From NCBI GenBank assembly GCA_027483995.1, contig JAIXTK010000344.1, forward strand, positions 1 to 40,382: 40,382 bases of DNA, given 5' to 3'. Source of the DNA: Acetobacteraceae bacterium. Its GTDB lineage: Bacteria; Pseudomonadota; Alphaproteobacteria; Acetobacterales; Acetobacteraceae. This document shows positions 1 to 7,528 of the stretch, in pieces (position 1 is the stretch's first letter; every line of letters begins with the position of its first letter). The translations under genes and the position numbers were made by a program. The notes beneath the pieces are model-generated. The model was not told the origin of the DNA. It worked only from the letters and a program-made list of their open reading frames with translations, and ran no database searches.

Positions 1-1
1 A

Positions 2-682
<681 letters not shown>

Positions 683-702
683 GAGGGCTGGTGCGGTTCG
701 AT

Positions 703-740
703 GGCGGGTCCGCTTCGCGACCCGCCCTACTTTATTTGGA
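703..740 (+). terminator. Putative terminator of the lipoprotein gene
   Basis: Arms GGCGGGT (703-709) and ACCCGCC (720-726) enclose an inner CGC-TTC-GCG hairpin with one bulged C. The stem is followed by the T-rich run CTACTTTATTT. It starts 20 bases after the lipoprotein stop codon and lies between convergent genes. Confidence 0.45.
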
Positions 741-775
741 AAGTCTTTTTGCTTCTTTTTCTTCAGAAAAAGAAG
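740..775 (+). repeat. AT-rich palindromic repeat, copy 1
   Basis: A 36-base AT-rich element in otherwise GC-rich DNA. An 11-base arm CTTCTTTTTCT (752-762) and its exact complement AGAAAAAGAAG (765-775) are separated by TC, preceded by AAAGTCTTTTTG. An identical 36-base copy lies in reverse orientation at 7958-7993 and a diverged one at 8041-8073. This copy sits between two convergent genes, 4 bases from the stop codon of the phosphotransferase gene. Confidence 0.9.
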
Positions 776-779
776 GCGC

Positions 780-1781
780 TTACTTCCTTGCGAGGAAGGC
801 TTCGGCGAGGTCGATGGTCTGCGCGGTGTAGGTGGGGCCGCCTTCGCGGGCCATGGGGGTTTCGCTGTGGCTGGCCATCCAGGCCATGACGAGGATTCTG
901 CGGGCCATGATGAGGGTGGGGAGCATGGCCTGGTGGTTGGGTGGGAGGGGGGCGACCTGCGCGTAGCCTTCGAGCCAGCTGGACTGGAGGGCGGGGATGA
1001 TCGGGGTGTGTTCGTGCAGCGTGATGGCGGCGGCGAAGTCGTAGAGGTGCCAGGAGAGGCCGCAATCGTCGAAATCGATGACGTGCATCTGGGGGCCGTC
1101 GACGAGGAGGTTGGCCAGGCGCATGTCGGCGTGGACGAGGCCGAAGCGGTCGGGCGTTTGGCCGTAGGCTGAAAGGTGGTGGCGGATTTTCTCGCTGGCG
1201 CGGGCGATGATGGCGGTGCCTTCTTGGGTGAGGCCGAGGCCGGATTGCCAGGGGCCCCAGAGGCGGCGTTCGCCGAGCATGGCGTCCCAGTCCCACAGTT
1301 TGCGGGTGAAGCCTGGGGGGCGGGGCCAGGTGGCGGCGTGTTGGTGGAGGCGGGCGGTGATGCTGCCGAGGGTGTGGAACCAGGGGACGAGGGCGGCGTC
1401 GGCGGCGGGTTCCTGGCCCCGGAGGAACTGGAAGGCGACGGCGTGGCGGGTGGGGAGGCCGGTGGGGGAGGGCAGCGTGGCGACGGGGTCGCCGGTGGTG
1501 GTGGGGTGGATGGCGGCGGTGGAGACGTGGCCGGAGGTGCGCAGAGCCGCGATCCAGGCGAGTTCGGAGCGGATTTCCTGCTCCGTGTGGTAGCCGACGC
1601 GGTGGATGCGCAGGATGAGGGGGGCGGGGGCTTCCGGGTCTGACAGGCGCCAGGTGGCGTTTTCGGAGATGTTGAGCAGGGTGGGCTCGGTGCGCGGGGA
1701 GAGGCCCCAGAGGGGGAGGGCGGCCTGGATGGCGGCCTGCATGTCGGCCAGGACGGTGGGGGTGTATTCCGTGTCGGTCAT
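780..1781 (-). CDS. APH-family phosphotransferase (protein-kinase-like fold)
   Basis: The 333-residue product carries the signature of the aminoglycoside phosphotransferase / homoserine-kinase-II-like superfamily: a catalytic loop VHADMRLANLLVD (His-x-Asp...Asn) near residue 217 and a metal-binding VIDFDDCG near residue 234. The family transfers phosphate from ATP to small-molecule hydroxyls (amino-sugars, homoserine, choline and others). The substrate cannot be read from sequence. The ATG is preceded by AGGA about 9 bases upstream. The gene is alone, with a palindromic repeat at each side. No linked resistance or biosynthesis gene suggests antibiotic modification, so a housekeeping metabolite kinase is more likely. 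Confidence 0.85.
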   Translation of the reverse strand: MTDTEYTPTVLADMQAAIQAALPLWGLSPRTEPTLLNISENATWRLSDPEAPAPLILRIHRVGYHTEQEIRSELAWIAALRTSGHVSTAAIHPTTTGDPVATLPSPTGLPTRHAVAFQFLRGQEPAADAALVPWFHTLGSITARLHQHAATWPRPPGFTRKLWDWDAMLGERRLWGPWQSGLGLTQEGTAIIARASEKIRHHLSAYGQTPDRFGLVHADMRLANLLVDGPQMHVIDFDDCGLSWHLYDFAAAITLHEHTPIIPALQSSWLEGYAQVAPLPPNHQAMLPTLIMARRILVMAWMASHSETPMAREGGPTYTAQTIDLAEAFLARK

Positions 1782-1827
1782 GGGGCGGTCCTGGCGGCGC
1801 TTTCAGGCTTCGATCCTATTGTCCTGA

Positions 1828-1880
1828 CCCCTCACCCAACCCTTGATCCCCTTCGGGGCTCAAGCCCCAAGGGGAGAGGG
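1828..1880. repeat. GC-rich intergenic palindromic repeat, copy 1
   Basis: A 53-base element that begins CCCCTCACCCAACCC and ends AAGGGGAGAGGG. Its core is a hairpin CTTGA-T-CCCC-TTC-GGGG-C-TCAAG. A second copy at 3083-3136 keeps the hairpin with compensating changes in the stem (CCGC/GCGG). It lies upstream of the phosphotransferase start. Confidence 0.85.
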
Positions 1881-1924
1881 CTATGCGGGATCATTGGTCA
1901 CAAACGTAAGTGATGAGTGGCGGG

Positions 1925-2034
1925 TCAGGCCAGGGGCTCGATGCGCAGGGGGAAATTGCCGCGGGTGAGGAGGGGGGCGGGGCGGGTCTCTTGGACCGGA
2001 TTGTCCTGGGCGAGATCGCGCGCGAGCGGCTGCC
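1925..2034 (-). other. Short open frame resembling a coding tail without a start
   Basis: Immediately after the stop of the small secreted protein, the frame one base back (-1) stays open for 36 codons to a TGA at 1925-1927. Most codons end in G or C, as in neighbouring genes, and the inferred peptide (with motifs such as RDLAQDNPVQE and LTRGNFPLRIE) looks protein-like. No start codon with a ribosome-binding site precedes it in that frame. It could be the displaced C-terminus of the upstream gene, a gene remnant, or chance in GC-rich DNA. Confidence 0.25.
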
Positions 2035-2340
2035 TCAGCGGGGCGCGAGGTCGCAGCGGAAGCCCAGCGCCTTGGTGTCGGCGGTGGGGCGCACGGTGCG
2101 GGTGTTCACGGTGTCGGGCTGGCAGAGGCCGCTGCGCTGCAGGACGATCGCCTGGCCCGCGATGGTCATCGCGACATCGAGGCGGCTGCCGGCGGGGCAG
2201 CGGTGGCGGGCGACGTCGGCGATGACCTGGTCGGCTGTGCGCAGCGTGTCCCAGCCCGAGGCGGCGCAGCGTGGTGGCTCCTGCGCCAGGGCCGGGGCCG
2301 CCAGCAGGGAGAGGAAAGCCAGGATTGGTGCGCGGGCCAT
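2035..2340 (-). CDS. Small secreted four-cysteine protein, unknown function
   Basis: The product is 101 residues. A signal peptide with hydrophobic core PILAFLSLLAAPALA ends with a likely cleavage site after Ala19. The mature part has exactly four cysteines (25, 48, 73, 96), evenly spaced, which suggests two disulfides in the periplasm. No known domain is recognised. AAGGAG lies 7 bases upstream of the ATG, so the start is secure. It is downstream of the NUDIX gene on the same strand. The end may be frame-displaced (see 1925-2034). Confidence 0.7.
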   Translation of the reverse strand: MARAPILAFLSLLAAPALAQEPPRCAASGWDTLRTADQVIADVARHRCPAGSRLDVAMTIAGQAIVLQRSGLCQPDTVNTRTVRPTADTKALGFRCDLAPR

Positions 2341-2427
2341 GGCGTGCTCCTTGCACGGGAATGTTCCGTGTGGGGAGCAAGATAGCGCGAAGCCGGCGGG
2401 CGGGAACAGGGACTGGTGCCGCGCGCT

Positions 2428-3054
2428 TCAATCGAAATCGGCGGGCAGGCCGGGGTTGCGGTGGTGTTCGAACATGCGGCGGAGCTGGGCCGGGGTGGTG
2501 CGGTCGATCGAGAGGTCGGTGGGCAGCGCGTGTTCGGGGAAGAAGGCGATTTCGCTGGTTTCGGCGGAGGTTTTGGCTGCGCCGCCGGTGATCTCGCAGA
2601 GGAAGAAGAGCTTGGCGGCGCTGAAGGGCTGGGGGGTGTGGCCCTGGCGGGTGCGGTCGAGGGCTGCGGCGAGTTTGGTGGGGCGGACGGTGAAGCCGGT
2701 TTCCTCCTGGGCTTCCTTGGCGGCGTTCTCGGCGGGGGTGAGGTTGATGTCGGCCCAGCCGCCGGGGAGGGTCCAGCGGTGGTGGTCGGCGGTTTCGCGG
2801 ACGAGGAGGAGTTCGTTGTTGCGAAAGATGGCGGCGCGGACATCCAGCTTGGGGGTGGGGTAGCCCCATTCCTGGGCGAAGGCGGCTTCGAGTGTGGGGG
2901 CGGGGGTGGTGGTGTGGGTGGCCATGATCTCGGCGGCCAGCGCGCGGAGGCGTTCGTAGCGGGCCTGGTCCCAGTGGGAGGTGGGGAACGCGAGGCCGGT
3001 TTGGGCCATGGCCTGGAGTTCTCGGGCCCAGAGGAGCCATTGGGGGTCTTGCAA
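2428..3054 (-). CDS. NUDIX hydrolase with N-terminal helper domain, TTG start
   Basis: Predicted 208-residue hydrolase of nucleoside diphosphates linked to another moiety (ADP-ribose and similar). The first ~60 residues match the helical N-terminal domain typical of this subgroup (WLLWARELQAMAQTGLAF), followed by the NUDIX domain with LPGGWADIN and KEAQEETGF. Two consensus positions of the NUDIX box are altered: the first Glu is Leu and the Arg of RE is Lys, while the metal-binding EE pair remains. An AGGAGG sits 6 bases before TTG 3054, so TTG is chosen over the GTG at 3090, which lies inside a repeat. The substrate is unknown. Confidence 0.85.
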   Translation of the reverse strand: MQDPQWLLWARELQAMAQTGLAFPTSHWDQARYERLRALAAEIMATHTTTPAPTLEAAFAQEWGYPTPKLDVRAAIFRNNELLLVRETADHHRWTLPGGWADINLTPAENAAKEAQEETGFTVRPTKLAAALDRTRQGHTPQPFSAAKLFFLCEITGGAAKTSAETSEIAFFPEHALPTDLSIDRTTPAQLRRMFEHHRNPGLPADFD

Positions 3055-3060
3055 GTTGGG

Positions 3061-3066
3061 CCTCCT
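3061..3066 (-). promoter_or_regulatory. Ribosome binding site AGGAGG that fixes the NUDIX start
   Basis: A perfect AGGAGG, followed by CCCAAC and then TTG. A longer in-frame version starting with GTG at 3090 would place this site inside the coding region and would begin within the palindromic repeat. Confidence 0.8.
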
Positions 3067-3082
3067 GGGTTGGTGGCTTCTA

Positions 3083-3136
3083 CCCCTCACCCAACCCTTG
3101 ATCCGCTTCGCGGCTCAAGCCCCCAAGGGGAGAGGG
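3083..3136. repeat. GC-rich intergenic palindromic repeat, copy 2
   Basis: A 54-base second copy of the element at 1828-1880. The core hairpin reads CTTGA-T-CCGC-TTC-GCGG-C-TCAAG; relative to copy 1 one stem position changes on both arms so that pairing is kept, and one extra C is present before AAGGGG. It lies between the era stop and the NUDIX start. Confidence 0.85.
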
Positions 3137-3151
3137 TTCTGCGGGGCAGTG

Positions 3152-4045
3152 TCAGGTGGGGTCTTCGAGGCCGATGGCGCGGAGCCTCGCGCCTTCCTCG
3201 TCCCAGCCGGCGCGTTCCTTGACGTTGAGGAAGAGGTGGACGGGGCGTTCGAGGAGGTGGGTGAGCTGGGCGCGGGCCTTGGCGCCGATGTCGCGGATGC
3301 GCGCACCCTTGGCGCCGATCAGGATCGCCTTGTGGTTGGGGCGGGCGACATAGACGGTGGCCTCGATGCGGACGGAGCCGTCCTTGCGTTCCTGGAAGCT
3401 CTCGGTTTCGACCGTGGCGGCGTAGGGGACTTCCTCGTGGGTTTGCAGGAAGATCTGCTCGCGGACGATCTCGGCGGCGAGGAGGCGGTCCGGCAGGTCG
3501 GTGAGATCGTCCTCCGGGTAGAGCCAGGGGCCTTCGGGGACGGCGGCGGCGAGCGCATCCTGCAGTTCGTCCACGCCGTCGCCGGTGGCGGCTGACACCA
3601 TGTAGGTCTCGGAGAAGGGGACGATGGCGTTGAGGCCGGCGACCAGGGGGAGGAGGGTGGCCGGCGAGACGAGGTCGGCCTTGTTGAGCACGAGCCAGAC
3701 GGATTGGGTGGCCTGGCGGTCTTTCAGGCGTTCGGCGATTTCGCGCACGGAGTCGGTCAGGCCGGCCTTGGAATCGACCAGGAGGATGATGGTGTCGGCA
3801 TCCTGCGCGCCGGTCCAGGCGGCGGCGACCATGGCGCGATCGAGCCGGCGCTTGGGCTTGAAGATGCCGGGGGTGTCGACGAGGAGGACCTGGCTTTCGC
3901 CGCGCATCAGGATGCCGAGGACGCGGAAGCGGGTGGTTTGCGCCTTGGGCGAGACGATGGAGAGCTTGGCGCCGGTCATCCGGTTCAGCAGGGTGGACTT
4001 GCCGGCATTGGGGGCGCCGACAATGGCGACAAAGCCGCATTTCAT
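3152..4045 (-). CDS. GTPase Era, ribosome assembly
   Basis: Era binds the 3' end of 16S rRNA and couples 30S maturation to cell cycle and growth. The 297-residue product has the P-loop GAPNAGKST (residues 10-18), DTPG (57-60), an NKAD motif near residue 123, and a C-terminal KH RNA-binding domain with GAKG. Full family length. ATG 4045 is chosen because family members begin at MKCGFVAIVG; the longer in-frame ATG at 4087 has no ribosome-binding site. The start codon lies in the 3' arm of a perfect 13-base inverted repeat and overlaps the stop of a three-codon mini-ORF (see 4042-4097). It follows rnc, the usual order. recO, which often follows era, is absent. Confidence 0.97.
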   Translation of the reverse strand: MKCGFVAIVGAPNAGKSTLLNRMTGAKLSIVSPKAQTTRFRVLGILMRGESQVLLVDTPGIFKPKRRLDRAMVAAAWTGAQDADTIILLVDSKAGLTDSVREIAERLKDRQATQSVWLVLNKADLVSPATLLPLVAGLNAIVPFSETYMVSAATGDGVDELQDALAAAVPEGPWLYPEDDLTDLPDRLLAAEIVREQIFLQTHEEVPYAATVETESFQERKDGSVRIEATVYVARPNHKAILIGAKGARIRDIGAKARAQLTHLLERPVHLFLNVKERAGWDEEGARLRAIGLEDPT

Positions 4046-4053
4046 GCTGGCAT
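4042..4053 (-). other. Three-codon mini-ORF overlapping the era start
   Basis: Reads ATG CCA GCA TGA, and its TGA overlaps the era ATG as ATGA. An AAGGA lies 7 bases before this first ATG, an ideal spacing, but 16 bases before the era ATG. Ribosomes may therefore load at the mini-ORF and pass on to era by coupling. This is an inference from spacing alone. Confidence 0.35.
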
Positions 4054-4097
4054 GGCCTTTTCCTTGCTTTGTGTCTGCGGGGGGCATGCCAGCATGA
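4042..4097 (-). promoter_or_regulatory. Hairpin enclosing the era translation start
   Basis: A perfect 13-base inverted repeat: TCATGCTGGCATG at 4042-4054 and CATGCCAGCATGA at 4085-4097, 30 bases apart. In the mRNA the 3' arm contains the era start codon and the loop contains the AAGGA ribosome-binding site. It could limit era translation or be a target of RNase III, made by the gene just upstream. Confidence 0.6.
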
Positions 4098-4139
4098 GTC
4101 TTTGCTTGGCGCGCGGCCGCCCCACCAACCCCGCGCGCG

Positions 4140-4171
4140 GATGCCGATCGGCGAAGGGGCCGATCGGCATC
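4140..4171 (-). promoter_or_regulatory. Hairpin at the rnc stop codon
   Basis: A second perfect 13-base inverted repeat, GATGCCGATCGGC (4140-4152) and GCCGATCGGCATC (4159-4171), with a 6-base loop. It overlaps the rnc stop codon and has no T-run after it, so it is more likely a processing or stabilising hairpin in the rnc-era message than a terminator. Confidence 0.6.
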
Positions 4172-4895
4172 ATGATTTCAGCATCCCGAGCAGGGTCTCC
4201 GCGGCGGCTTGTTCGGCGGCTTTCTTCGCGGGGGCCGAGGCGCTGGCGGAGGTGCCGGCGACGGTGACCGCGATCACGAAGATGGGGGCGTGCGAGGGGC
4301 CGGTGGCCGAGACCACCTTGTAGGCCGGCGCGGGCAGGCCGCGGGCATGGGCCCATTCCTGCAGGGCGCTCTTGGCATCCTGCGGCGGGCGGATCTGCGA
4401 TTGGGTGACGGTTTGCCAGGCGCGGCGGATGAAGGCGCGCGCCGGGTCCAGCCCGGCATCGAGGAAGAGGGCGCCGATCGAGGCCTCGATCGCGTCCGCC
4501 AGGACGGTGGCGCGGCGGCGGACGCCGGCGCGGGCCTCGGGCGTTGCGACATCGAGCAGGGCGGGCAGGCCGAGGGTTTCGGCGATCTCGGCCAGGACGG
4601 GCTGGGAGACGAGCTGGGCGAGGCGCTTGCCCAGCGCGCCCTCATTCTCCGAGGGGAAGCGTTCGATCAGCCATTCCGCGACGAGGAGGCCGAGCACGCG
4701 GTCGCCGACGAATTCGAGGCGTTCGTTGGAGCCAAGGCCGGCATTGGCGGAGCGGTGGGTGAGGGCTTCGCGCAGGAGTTCGGGGCGGGCGAAGCGGTGG
4801 CCGAGCAGCGCCTCGGCCTGGGCCAGGTGGGTGGCGTCGAGGCCGGAGGGAGGCGGAGCCGGGCGGCGGCGCTTGCTTGGGCGCGGGGGGGTCAA
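4170..4895 (-). CDS. Ribonuclease III
   Basis: Cleaves double-stranded RNA, including the rRNA precursor. The 241-residue product has the family signature NERLEFVGDRVLG with catalytic Glu and Asp, a second acidic site in DAIEASIGALFLDAG, and a C-terminal double-stranded-RNA-binding domain ending KKAAEQAAAETLL. TTG 4895 overlaps the lepB stop (TTGA) and gives a normal family length, so translation is probably coupled to lepB; a longer in-frame ATG at 4955 would overlap lepB by 64 bases. Its own message carries two strong hairpins downstream, which is notable for an enzyme known in other bacteria to cut its own transcript. Confidence 0.95.
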   Translation of the reverse strand: MTPPRPSKRRRPAPPPSGLDATHLAQAEALLGHRFARPELLREALTHRSANAGLGSNERLEFVGDRVLGLLVAEWLIERFPSENEGALGKRLAQLVSQPVLAEIAETLGLPALLDVATPEARAGVRRRATVLADAIEASIGALFLDAGLDPARAFIRRAWQTVTQSQIRPPQDAKSALQEWAHARGLPAPAYKVVSATGPSHAPIFVIAVTVAGTSASASAPAKKAAEQAAAETLLGMLKS

Positions 4896-5647
4896 GTGAT
4901 GCCCGAGAAGAGGCGGGACCAGCGGATCTGGGCGGGCCAGTTCCAGACCTGCCACCAGGGCGACTGGGAATCGACCGAGAAGAAGATGAACTCGGCGCGG
5001 CCGACGAGGTTTTCCAGCGGGATGAAGCCGACGCCGCCATTGGGGTCCCGGCTGTCGGACGAGTTGTCCCGGTTGTCGCCCATGGCGAAGACGTGGTCGG
5101 CGGGGACCTTGAATTCCGGCGTGTCGTTGAAGCCGCCGCTATCGGTCATCTTGGCGATGTCGTGGCTGCGGCCGCCCTTGCCGGTGCTGTCGGGCAGGGT
5201 TTCGACGAAGCGGCGCATCTGGACGCGGACGAAGCCGTCGCGCTCCACGTAGTCCCCCAGCAGGCGGCGGGGGGCCTGTTCGCCGTTGATGTAGAGCTGG
5301 CCGGCCTTGACCTGCACGCGGTCGCCGGGGAGGCCGACGATGCGCTTGATGTAGTCGGTGCTGTTGTCGCGCGGGACCTTGAAGACGGCGACGTCGCCAC
5401 GGCGCGGGGTGGCGGCGAAGACGCGGCCGGACCAGAGGTTGGGGGCGAAGGGCAGCGAGTAGCGCGAGTAGCCGTAGCTGTATTTTGAGACGAAGAGGTA
5501 GTCCCCGATCAGCAGGGTGGGGATCATGGAGCCGGAGGGGATGTTGAACGGCTCGAACGCGACCGTGCGGATGCCGATGGCGATGAGGCCGGCATAGACG
5601 ATGGTCTTGATGTTCTCGACGAGCGTGCCGGCGGCGCGTTGGGGCAT
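4892..5647 (-). CDS. Signal peptidase I
   Basis: Membrane serine protease that removes signal peptides from exported proteins. The 251-residue product has a single N-terminal membrane segment (KTIVYAGLIAIGIRTVAF), the nucleophile Ser40 in PSGSMIPTL, and the general base Lys101 in DYIKRIVGLPGD, then the GDNRDNSSDSR box. ATG 5647 gives the usual family start; the frame stays open for 85 more codons upstream but that part is proline-rich read-through. No clear ribosome-binding site is seen. A perfect TTGACA lies about 70 bases upstream over the stop of the preceding epimerase gene, with only a weak -10 after it. Confidence 0.95.
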   Translation of the reverse strand: MPQRAAGTLVENIKTIVYAGLIAIGIRTVAFEPFNIPSGSMIPTLLIGDYLFVSKYSYGYSRYSLPFAPNLWSGRVFAATPRRGDVAVFKVPRDNSTDYIKRIVGLPGDRVQVKAGQLYINGEQAPRRLLGDYVERDGFVRVQMRRFVETLPDSTGKGGRSHDIAKMTDSGGFNDTPEFKVPADHVFAMGDNRDNSSDSRDPNGGVGFIPLENLVGRAEFIFFSVDSQSPWWQVWNWPAQIRWSRLFSGIT

Positions 5648-5720
5648 GGAGATGAGGTGTTCCGGACGCTGGGACGCGCTTGGGGGATAGAAGAGGAACA
5701 ACCGCAGGGGCGGCGGTTTG

Positions 5721-6722
5721 TCAAGGAAGCGGCATGGCTTTTGGCGCAGGGCGGGCGTGCCAGGCGGTGAGGATGGCCTGTTCCTCGGCGGCGGTGAGGC
5801 CGGTGGGTTGGGCGTTGGTGGCCTGTGCCCAGGCAAGCGTGTCGCGGGCTGTCTGTTCCAGGGGGCGCAGGGTGAGGCCGGCGGCCAGGGCGGGGCTGGC
5901 ATCGCGGGTGAGGAAGCCGGCGTTCTCCGGGAGGGGGAGCCAGAGGGGCAGGGCGCGGGGGCCGGCCCATTTGCGGACGTTCTGGGCTTCGAGGAAGGCG
6001 CGGTCGGCCCAGGTGAGATGGGGCGTGGCGCCGATGCCGCTGGCGATGTCGGCGAGGAACTGGCCGGTTTGGGTGGGGAGGCCGACCGCGTCGATGGGGC
6101 CGGTGAGGTTGGTTTCGGCGGCGTGGATGATCCAGGCGGCGAGGTCGCGCACGTCGATCACCTGGACCATGTCGGTCGGCGCGACGCCGGCGAGGGTTTC
6201 GCCGCCGCGCGCCAGGCGAAGGGGCCAGTAGGTGAAGCGGCCGGTGGGGTCTTCCGGGCCGACGATGAGGCCGGGGCGGCAGAGGAAGGCGCCCTCGCCG
6301 ACGGCCTGTTCGCAGGCGACCTTGGTGGGGCCGTAGGTCTCGCTGGTGCTGTATTCGACCTCGGGCGCGCTGGGGGCGAGCATGGTGGCGGTGGCGGGGG
6401 TTTGGTTCGGGATGCTGTTGTCGGCGTAGACGCTGACGGTGGAGACGAAGGTCCAGTGGCCGGCGCGGGGCCTGAGGGCGGCGACGGCGCGGCGGACCTG
6501 GCCGGGGTGGCGGCCGATATCCACAACCGCGTCGAAGCTTTCCTGTTCCAGCGCGGCGAGGCCGTTCGGGGCTTCGCGGTCGATGGGGACGAGGCGGGCG
6601 CCGGGCGGGACGGCGCCGGTGATGCCGCGGGCGGCGCAGGTGACCTGGTGGCCCCGTGCGACGGCGTCGGCGGCGATGGCGCGGCCGAGGAACTGGGTGC
6701 CGCCGAGGATGAGGATGCGCAT
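5721..6722 (-). CDS. NAD-dependent epimerase/dehydratase family protein
   Basis: Extended short-chain dehydrogenase/reductase of 333 residues. The N-terminus RILILGGTQFLGRAIA holds the nucleotide-binding glycine motif; STVSVYAD and YGPTKVACE supply the Ser and Tyr-x-x-x-Lys active site. Members act on nucleotide sugars or related compounds, or as RNA-binding relatives; the substrate is not readable here. TAGGAG lies 5 bases before ATG 6722. It is 11 bases downstream of the alpha/beta hydrolase gene, so the two are probably co-transcribed. Both sit between acpS and lepB, which are usually close together in alphaproteobacteria, so the pair looks like an insertion into a conserved block. Confidence 0.85.
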   Translation of the reverse strand: MRILILGGTQFLGRAIAADAVARGHQVTCAARGITGAVPPGARLVPIDREAPNGLAALEQESFDAVVDIGRHPGQVRRAVAALRPRAGHWTFVSTVSVYADNSIPNQTPATATMLAPSAPEVEYSTSETYGPTKVACEQAVGEGAFLCRPGLIVGPEDPTGRFTYWPLRLARGGETLAGVAPTDMVQVIDVRDLAAWIIHAAETNLTGPIDAVGLPTQTGQFLADIASGIGATPHLTWADRAFLEAQNVRKWAGPRALPLWLPLPENAGFLTRDASPALAAGLTLRPLEQTARDTLAWAQATNAQPTGLTAAEEQAILTAWHARPAPKAMPLP

Positions 6723-6733
6723 GGAAACTCCTA

Positions 6734-7528
6734 TCAGGCGGTGGGCGCTATCGGGCGGGCGGCATGAGACAGGTGCCTGCGGAAGAATGCCAGCATCGCA
6801 GCCCAGGCGCGATTGCTGGCGTCCGGGCCCAGGACGTGGCCCTCGCCTTCGAAGAAATGCGCTTCCGGGGCGCGCCCTGCCCTGGCCAGGCGGTCGACAA
6901 GCCGGCGGGCCATATCGGCGCCCCAGGTTTGATCGGCGGCGCCCTGGGTGATGAAGATGGGATACTGGGCAAGTGAAGGGTGGAGCGGCGTGCCTGGGCG
7001 CGTCTTGTCGTGACCTCCCTGCCAGCGCCACGCGGGACGGGCAGGATCCCCTGCCCAGGGCGCCCCTGTGGTGAAGTCCGATGCGATGAAGGCGGGCCAT
7101 GTGACATCCGGCGGGGCGTGGACGGCGATGGCAGCGGGGCGGATCGGTGCCTTCGCCTCGGCCAGCAGCCCAGCCAGGAGCAGCGCCCGTTCGGCACCGC
7201 GGGAAATGCCGTAGAGGCCGAGACCGCAGTCGAATGGGGCGATCTGCGCGTGCATCGCGGCGAGAGCGTCTGCGGTGCTCTCCAGGGGCACATCATCGAT
7301 GTCGGGATGAAGGGGCCAGTGCTGGGGCTGCGTATAGGCGTGGCTGAGTGCGGCGAAGCCGTTCGCCGCGAATAGGCATGCCGTCAGGTCGTTCCATCCG
7401 GCCCATCCGCCCTCGCTGCCGTGCAGGCAGACCATTCCGCCCAGGGGCGTGGTGGCGGGCCAATAGATCGTGTCACCCGCAGCCGTACGGGTGCGGCGGA
7501 TGGACGGTGCGGCGTCGAAGTCGGTCAC
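6734..7528 (-). CDS. Alpha/beta hydrolase (acyl-CoA thioester hydrolase/BAAT C-terminal-like)
   Basis: The 264-residue product is a single-domain alpha/beta hydrolase. The oxyanion region MVCLHGSEGGW, the nucleophile elbow GISRG (Ser), an acid in GAADQTWGAD and the histidine in GEGHVLG are all present, in the order expected. The C-terminal layout resembles the BAAT/acyl-CoA thioesterase group. No signal peptide, so it acts in the cytoplasm. GTG 7528 overlaps the acpS stop as GTGA, implying translational coupling with acpS. Its substrate is unknown; proximity to AcpS (carrier-protein activation) could hint at acyl-thioester substrates, but that is only a guess. Confidence 0.8.
   Translation of the reverse strand: MTDFDAAPSIRRTRTAAGDTIYWPATTPLGGMVCLHGSEGGWAGWNDLTACLFAANGFAALSHAYTQPQHWPLHPDIDDVPLESTADALAAMHAQIAPFDCGLGLYGISRGAERALLLAGLLAEAKAPIRPAAIAVHAPPDVTWPAFIASDFTTGAPWAGDPARPAWRWQGGHDKTRPGTPLHPSLAQYPIFITQGAADQTWGADMARRLVDRLARAGRAPEAHFFEGEGHVLGPDASNRAWAAMLAFFRRHLSHAARPIAPTA

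Noticed and set aside
780-1781. Aminoglycoside resistance enzyme
   Set aside because: The kinase fold is shared by many metabolite kinases, and no resistance genes, integron or mobile element flank it.
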